Made by a program: the position numbers and the translations under genes
Assembly: GCF_000091045.1 (NCBI RefSeq)
Contig: NC_006685.1
Location: 135,001-197,500 of the forward strand
Source: Cryptococcus deneoformans JEC21
Taxonomy: Eukaryota > Basidiomycota > Tremellomycetes > Tremellales > Cryptococcaceae
Direction of reading: 5' to 3'
DNA length: 62,500 nucleotides
The notes under the pieces: generated by a model
What the model saw: only the letters and a program-made list of their open reading frames with translations
What the model was told of the DNA's origin: nothing
The model's database searches: none
In this document: positions 56,006 to 62,500 of the stretch, one piece after another
Numbering within the stretch: position 1 is the stretch's first letter
Layout of the letters: the number at the start of each line of letters is the position of its first letter

Positions 56006-59000
56006 TTACTGGAGGTTCGCACCCTCAAGCGCGGGTGGTATCCTGCCTCCACCAATCCCAGTCATATTTACCCCATTGAAGTTACCGACCGGCGCTGTAC
56101 TACCACCAGCTCCTGCCTGAACACCATCAAATACACCTGTACTCGCACTCTCACCGCCAGGGCCCCCCCCAGCGCCGCCGATACCCGAACTCAAGAAATC
56201 GAACGCGTCCCCTTGGAACCCAAACTCATTGAATAAAAATGGCCAATCTACAAATAGATCGTCGGGCAATTGGTACGCTGGCTCCTGAGTTTCGGGCGGG
56301 AAGTTTGATATCGTCAGGTGGAAAGGATTTTCGATCGGTTGTTGAGGTTGGTTGTGCTGTGTGCGGCTTTGGGATTGGTTCTGAGAATGAGAAGGTTGAA
56401 GAGGTAGTGGTAAACCAGCCAAATTGCCTTGAGGCTGTCCAATAGATGGCGGAGGGACGGGGTGCGAGACCAATGAAGTATTCACGAACTTGGGTGAGAA
56501 CTGTGATGGCGTAGAGTGGGAAGAATGAGAAGAGCTAGGTGTGATCACTGGAGGCTCACGTCTTTGAAGACTCTCGCCAGCACCAGTGTCACTTACACCT
56601 GCCCCAATACCTCCGAATGGAAGATGCATTGGGGGGGGAACGGAGGATGAACTTGACGGTAAAATAGTGTTTTGGATTTGAGATGCTGGTGGTCGGGGAA
56701 GATGAGGAAGAGGTAAAGAGCTGGAGGAAGATGTAGAATTAGGCTTGAACTGAAACTTCGCATTGACATTTCCCAGCGGGCTCGGATTGTAGACATCCGC
56801 GTTGGCGCTCGTGGACGGTCTTGAAGTAGTACGAACATTTGATGAATTTGTACCAGTGCTCATGCCTAAGCTACCTGTACCAGTTACACTGCTCGCAGTT
56901 CCCGGAACGGCGCTGACGTTGCGCAAAGAGAATGTAGTAGTGGGTGTTGTATCTTTAGCGTGGTGAGGCGTAGCTAGATGTTGCCTTGTTTGCACATCAT
57001 GGATGGGTGATGCCTATTACACATCTCTTAGTATCACATGCCCAAAGAATGTAGGCCAAGGTACCCACGAAAGTAGCCAGCTTGCCATTACTCTCCGTCG
57101 CACTAGTCATGTATCTGTCAATCCTTTCCACGTGCTCTCTCAACTTAGGGGCAATGCCTCCAGTGGAAGTCAGATGTGACTCAAGTGAGGATAAGAGGTC
57201 AGCCATGGAGAGGAGTACGGTGCGAACGTGCAAATAAGCAGCGGGAGAAAGGGGTGAGTGAATGATAGAAGCAAGTAGATGACCAACACCAGCAAGATGA
57301 TGAAGCTATCCCCAAAGTAAGCACCTGACTTAGCGGCACAGCGTGATGACCTACAAGAGGAGTGCTGATAGCCTGGATGTACGCTCTAGGTACCGTCGCG
57401 AACGCATCTAGAAGTTCACCGGCAATAGAACAGCGTTGTTCGACGGACCATTCGGCCATACCTGCAACAACCATCTTCATGGTCTGCATTGTCACAAGAA
57501 TGTTTGCAGCTGTCTCTCTCGTAAGGATTGGTTTTTTTTGCACTTGTGAAGACTCACCTTGGAAACCATAACGATCTTTTTCAACATCCCCCGTCATCTC
57601 ACTCGTGGCTCTTAGCTCTGGGGGTAAGGCACGGTACAGCCTCTCTACAAGAACCAACAAATCGCCTGGCTTCAATTCTGTCCCCGACCCCACTCGACCT
57701 TCTGAAAATAAAGCGGCAATCTGATTACCAGCGTCAAAAGTGTGGTTTCTTGCCCTCAACCTCGTAACAGCATGTTCGAGGATACGGTACAAGTCGACAA
57801 CAAAATTCCATCCTCGCCAGAATGACACTGGATGAGCTGGATTGACAGATTTTACAATACCTGTAGGGGTTATTTCTTCGTCCGAGTAGACTTCGGCTGG
57901 ATACAAGACCGTAGATTGTGATTCACGATGACGGATAATACCTCCCCAGGTTGTCGCGGCATATACGTCAAGCTGATATGCGAGCCAGAACTAGAAAAAA
58001 GTGTCAGCACGTGTATTAAGGGGACATGACAGATTATTACTGACCAAGCGACGACGCTCTTGCACCTCAATCTCGTTTAGGTCATTCGGCCACCTCGACT
58101 CGTTATGGAACCCATCAATAGCACAAAGAGTCATATAGTCGCCGATATGCGCATGAACAGCAGGAATCTGACCATACTGGATGGCCAGAGTCGCCAACAA
58201 TGGCTTGGCCCTTTTGTAATCGAAGTCTGAAGCGGTGGTGATATCTCGAGGGTACGAGGCTACGGCAGCTTGGTAGAAAGTCTCCGACGTAGGGGGCTGT
58301 GGGTCGGAAGTTGGGGTGCTAGAATTTGGCGAGGGAACAGCGCCATCACGAAGACGTGCGGAAGTGATGGCGCATACCGACATTGTCAAGGCGTGAAAGG
58401 CTGGATAGGTGGTGTACACTCGACGGCGGATATTTGCTGTGAATGTTGGCCAGTGAAACATCGGGTAACTTTCCATTGGTCAGTCGGAAATGTGACGGAA
58501 GGTTATTCTGACTTACATGGGGTACACAATAGCATAGAACGCCTCAACGAGCGATTCTATGTGCGCATGAGAGGCTATCTCTCGGTATGTCCAGTTATCG
58601 CTCGGTAAAGGAAGTGTCCATCTTGTCAGAGCAATGCCTGACGCCGATCCATAACTTTCACGCGCTTTCGAAGGCGGAGGCTGCATCAATGGTAACATCA
58701 TTTGTCAGCAATATATTCGTCAAGGGAGCTGTAGAGAACAATGGCTTACACCACGCCGTTTCATGGGCCTGTTGTAAGTGCATTCTGAACCAAAGTCTGC
58801 GCATGGTGCGCATACCGATGGGTTTGAACTGGCTGCACACTGAGCGACATCGGACATCCGCCATCAGTCAGCAATCCACCTCATTTGATCCCGAAGAAGA
58901 TTCTTAAACATACACGGATACCGCCTCTATGGCATCTGTCACACGCCCTCTGCATAGCAATGTGTCAGTATACATGCCATATGACAACTGTCGTTCCAAC

Positions 59001-59122
59001 TTCTTTTCCCCAAAAATAACCGCGGGCACCCTACAAGAACTCCAAGATGACGGACTCACAGTGATACGTCTCCTCTTAAGAGGCGCTTGCTGTTGGTTTG
59101 TCTTGCTCTCGTCGTTGCTCAT
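56006..59122 (-). CDS. Zn2Cys6 fungal transcription factor
   Basis: Starts at 59122 with MSNDESKTNQQQAPLKRRRI. The next two exons (58914-58949 and 58750-58839) encode the binuclear cluster: CDRCHRGGIRC, then C-x2-C-x6-C in VCAPCADFGSEC. Together this is C-x2-C-x6-C-x8-C-x2-C-x6-C. After a linker, the fungal_trans middle homology region runs HIESLVEAFYAIVYPIYPMF, HWPTFTANIRRRVYTTYPAF, then HIGDYMTLCAIDGFHNESRW, RRRLFWLAYQLDVYAATTWG and LYPAEVYSDEEITPTG. The C-terminal ~330 residues are Ser/Pro/Gly-rich, with the acidic/hydrophobic activator-like patch YQLPDDLFVDWPFLFNEFGF. A nuclear DNA-binding regulator; its target pathway cannot be told. Confidence 0.88.
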
Positions 59123-60006
59123 TTTGCGTATAGCTGGCGCATTCTCTATGCTTATACGGATAAGAAAGATGTATAAGATGGGGATATTGATTGTGCTTGG
59201 CCGACTCATTCGGCATATCCCGCGGCTACAGCCGCGGGGGAAAAAGTTCCAGCAGTTGATCCTCTTATTTTTGCCAAATCGTCGTAATCCTGGCGGGGCC
59301 ACGCAATTTCATTTAGCCTTTTGCTTCGTAGCCGACAACGACGAGCCGAAGTGTATAATTAAATAAGCGTTCTCCATTTGCAGCATAACGAAATTTACAT
59401 GACCATGTATATGGAATGCGAAGAACAAAAAATAGTCAGAAGCGCCGAAAGTTCTCAGGGGCGTGGTGAGAATGGGCTGCGGAGGGGGTGAAGTTGAAGG
59501 GCAGACGATGAAATCATTTTCTAGTGAACAAAATCACGAAATACATAATAAATAAACCTGCTAAAACAGCTCAGTAGTACAACGGTATTGCGATCATCAT
59601 CTTTCCTCTGAGCGATCTTCTGTTCATAATTCTAAGCTTTACCAGTAGCAAGTGCCTAACACTGAGTATAGAAAGTGCAAAACATTCAAAATATCGTGAA
59701 AAGTCTTTCGAAAACACGGTAAACTCTTCATTCTTCCTTTTTTGATTGACGCAAACAATGGTGACTAACTGCGTGCCTAAAGATACGACTAACAAGTCAA
59801 AAGTCAAGGCCACAGGAAGATGAAATCCAACAAGGACATCGCCAGCTACAAGAATGTTGGACCAAATCAACGGCAAGCCGTAGACCGAGAAGTTTACTGC
59901 GCAGCCGAGGGGAGGATGAGCAGAATGACAGATGGCTTGAGCTGACTACGCGTACATTGCATGATGATATGGTTGTGGCGATAGATAAAGTGTTTCTGCA
60001 TGATGA
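59123..60006. other. Upstream region of the Zn2Cys6 gene and 3' flank of TFIIF alpha
   Basis: 884 bp. Plus ORF 58929-59366 and minus ORF 59571-59876 show no domains. The only marked structure is the GC palindrome at 59220-59237. Confidence 0.4.
59223..59234. promoter_or_regulatory. CGG-N6-CCG palindrome upstream of the Zn2Cys6 gene
   Basis: CGG CTACAG CCG is nested in the perfect 18-bp palindrome 59220-59237 (CCGCGGCT AC AGCCGCGG). CGG half-sites in inverted orientation are the usual Zn2Cys6 targets; a 6-bp gap is that of the Ppr1 type. It lies about 100 bp before the ATG of the regulator, so self-regulation is possible. Confidence 0.45.
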
Positions 60007-62490
60007 TTACTGTCTAAACTCGGGCTTCAAACTCAAGTTCCCGTTTTCCTGATCTGCCACCATCCTGATCCACCCCAAGAACAACTTCTGGTTGGCATCC
60101 CTATTAGGCCCGGCATCAACAATTCTCTTTCTAAACGCTCCAATCGCCTCATTCATAGGAACAGCCTTCTTCTTGTTTCGCTGGAACCAACCCAAAACGT
60201 CTTGCTTGGTGATCATACCAGAGAAGGGAGGAATATCCTCCGGTGCCGGCGCTGGGGTAAGGGAACCAGTCTTTTTGTGCTTTTTCGGTCGGGGAGGTGC
60301 ATCGGCGGATGGAGTAGAAACGGAAGGTGACGACTTGCGCTTTGCAGACGAAGACGATGTTGAGACTGCAGCGTTTTCCTTTCTCGGAGACGGTCTACCA
60401 GCAGGAGGAGCAGGAGATACGTCCCTCGTTGATGGCCCTCCGGAAGCAGGACTGGCCCCTCCGGTGGCTGCAGCACCTCCCGAGGCCGGACTGCTCTCTC
60501 TGACCGCGGGACTTGTAGCCCTCGACGCAGGCTGACTCTGACCCGTGACACCAGGACCACGACCTTCAGCGGGACTGGGCACCCTTCCAAGAGGGCTACT
60601 GGCTCTACCGGCAACATGTCCTCCATGGGTGGAAGGACGAGGGCTAGCTCCTCGCGAGGTGGCGCGCTGGGCGATGAGAGACGCGCCAGAGACTGGAGGA
60701 GGGGCGGTGGAGGCTTTGCCCTTTTTCGGACTGGGGTAGCGAGGATTAGACCCGGAAGGTGACGATGTGCGAGCAGTAGGGGGACGAGAGCTGGGACGTG
60801 AAGGCGGTTGAGAAGGGTTGCGAGAAGAATCCTTTTCTTTGGCTTTTTCTTTTTCCTTGTCCTTCTCCTTTTCTTTTTCCTTGTTCTGAGTGCTGGTTGT
60901 AGATTCATCATCCGAATCAGAGTCCTGAATGTAGAATGTTAGCATCATGTAAATCGGACAAGACATCATACGGCACGACTGACCGAGTCATCATCTATAT
61001 CATAATCCTCTCCATTTTCCCTCATCCTCCTTCTCATAATCTTCCTCAACTTTTTACCCTCGTCATCAAGTGATTTGTCTCCAAAAAGATCATCTTCGTC
61101 GTCCTCCGCGTCAATCTGAGGCCGGTCACCGACGTTGGCATTAGCCACACGGAACTCCTTTTTGAGCCGTTCTTCCAACTCTCTGGCCTCTTCCTCTTCT
61201 TGCGCGTCGCGGTAGAATGTATTGTTATCGTCGTCATCTTGAAATTCCTCCGCCTCATCGAAATCGAGCTCTTCGTCCACGCCACCCTCCATACCCTATT
61301 CATACTGTCAACAACCTGAAAGGAAGGTGTATTTGGAAAATTTTGGACATACACGCTCCACTCGATGCCCTTCACGCTGATAATCATCCTCGTACCGCTC
61401 AACCTTGGCCTTCCGGTCGACAGTAACGCCCTTGTGCATCTTGATCCTCGTCTCCATTCTGGATGCGCGCTGTTCCAACTCGTTTGGCTCCGCCTTGACT
61501 TGAATAGGCGTCGAAGCAGAGGATGCTTCCCCGCTTTGATTATCTGCAGGGCGGAAGGCCCATCGATCGTGAATCTTGTTCTTTGCCTGCAACTCAAACT
61601 TGGATATATAACATGTCAACAAATATGAACATCATAATTGGACAAAACAAGATATTCACCAGTTTGTTAGCAGCATCGGAGTCTAAAGGCTTAAAAGGCC
61701 GAGCCGGTTCAAATTTGTAGGATCTGCCCAATGGCATCATTTCGAACCCATCTCGTGTCCCGTCATTCGACAGAAGCACAGTAGATAGCTGTCCTTGTTC
61801 TAACATCCTTCCTACCCATTGTTCCGGTTGGGCAGGTTTGTCCTGGGGGTTGCCACTCTCCAGCACCCAAGGGAGAGCTTCTTCTCGTCGAAGACGCATG
61901 ATTTCGATATCTTGGTGGAAAACCTCCTTTGTGCCCCTCTTGACCCTCTTCTTCCTGCCACCGCCAGGCGCTTGTCCCACAAGAGACATATCGACCACTT
62001 CCTTCCTCTCAACCACGGGCTGGCCTTCCTCATCCAAGATAGGTTTACCTTCCTCATCGTATACATACCGCCCCACGATTTTGCCGTTTTCGTCCAGCGC
62101 AAAAGTAGGGGGATCTTTTGGTCCTGGTTTCTTCCTGTTCATCAATACAGGCGCTGTTATCTGTGTGGGATCAACATCCTTAACAGAGTTGAGGCGCATG
62201 AGATTGTATCGCAATGCGCTGTTAGAACCAGTGGAGAAGATTTTGATTTCCGTAATATTAGGATTATTCGAGCTATCCGGTTCTGGTTTGATTGAAACAG
62301 ATGATGGAGAAGGAGCGGCAGAAGATGGTGCTCCAGAGGATGACGGACCAGCGACAGGTTGGCCTTTTGAGGCGCCAGGTCGCGAGGCCAACGATGAGTT
62401 GCTGGTGCTAGCGATTCGAGAAGCGCCAGAGACGTTCCTGCGACGCTGTTTGTCCTTGTTTTTGCGGAGAAACAGAGTGGCGTCGGACAT
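60007..62490 (-). CDS. TFG1: Transcription initiation factor IIF subunit alpha (RAP74/Tfg1)
   Basis: Starts at 62490 (MSDATLFLRKNKDKQRRRNV) and ends at 60007 (LSLKPEFRQ). At least four exons. The N-terminal dimerisation region contains EIKIFSTGSNSALRYNLMRL and WVLESGNPQD, followed by SYKFEPARPFKPLDSDAANK and HDRWAFRPAD. A charged middle holds EERLKKEFRVANANVGDRPQ and a KEKEKEKDKEKEKAKEKD run. A 150-residue Ser/Pro/Ala-rich linker precedes the C-terminal winged helix, SGMITKQDVLGWFQRNKKKA to FLGWIRMVADQENG. TFIIF joins Pol II to the preinitiation complex and aids start-site choice; the winged helix binds Fcp1. Complete except that upstream regulatory DNA lies past the window edge. Confidence 0.9.
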
Positions 62491-62500
62491 TGTTTGCGTA

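Noticed and set aside
60092..60911. Alternative frames within TFIIF alpha
   Set aside because: Shadows of the low-complexity Ser/Pro/Ala linker.
1..62500. CRISPR arrays, rRNA and tRNA genes
   Set aside because: No repeat-spacer pattern and no tRNA or rRNA signature were seen by eye; tRNA absence should be confirmed with a covariance-model scan.

Overview
The window looks like a chromosome-internal stretch from a basidiomycete yeast of the Cryptococcus/Tremellales type. Genes are dense and rich in 45-70 nt introns with GTRNGT donors and YAG acceptors. The encoded proteins are eukaryotic housekeeping factors with fungal features: a Trk potassium transporter, a RIM15-type kinase with PAS and receiver domains, a Zn2Cys6 regulator and GPI12. 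The genus is inferred from gene style, not from a database match. Gene models were spliced by eye. Where an exon list is given, its lengths sum to an open frame.

Layout. 1-1254 (+) 3' part of a WRAP73/WDR8 WD40 protein. 1453-4971 (-) Trk-type K+ transporter. 5.9-7.7 kb: two small secreted cysteine-rich candidates (-). 8821-10684 (-) REX3-like RNA exonuclease, divergent from 10876-12569 (+) NDUFAF7/MidA-type mitochondrial methyltransferase. 12625-14140 (-) dynactin p50. 14.3-18.4 kb is a mobile or decayed island: a RecQ-helicase relic, then a PIF/Harbinger element with a frameshifted transposase. 19350-20387 (+) FRA10AC1 homologue. 20537-22612 (-) REC114-like meiotic protein. 23341-23892 (-) MED9-like protein, divergent from 24177-26745 (+) RBM25. 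26804-27248 (+) a small orphan four-exon model. 27245-28298 (-) PIGL/GPI12, divergent from 28539-29556 (+) V-ATPase subunit D. 29.9-30.5 kb: an inverted-repeat, MITE-like element. 31332-40455 (+) a giant RIM15 kinase. 40769-45295 (-) MRC1/claspin, divergent from 45708-47170 (+) GTR2/RagC. 47515-48640 (-) a two-TM membrane protein. 49671-50611 (+) NXT1/p15 export factor. 52014-55331 (+) a peroxisomal-type acyl-CoA synthetase. 56006-59122 (-) a Zn2Cys6 transcription factor. 60007-62490 (-) TFIIF alpha.

Functional themes. There is no operon-like pathway cluster, but related functions recur. GTR2 and RIM15 both belong to TORC1/nutrient signalling. TFIIF alpha and MED9 act in Pol II transcription. 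RBM25 and FRA10AC1 are splicing-associated, NXT1 acts in mRNA export and REX3 in RNA processing. MRC1 and REC114 act in genome maintenance. The unusual material is the RecQ/Harbinger island, the MITE-like repeat, the two small secreted proteins, several micro-exons that carry essential motifs, and a CGG-N6-CCG palindrome upstream of the Zn2Cys6 gene.
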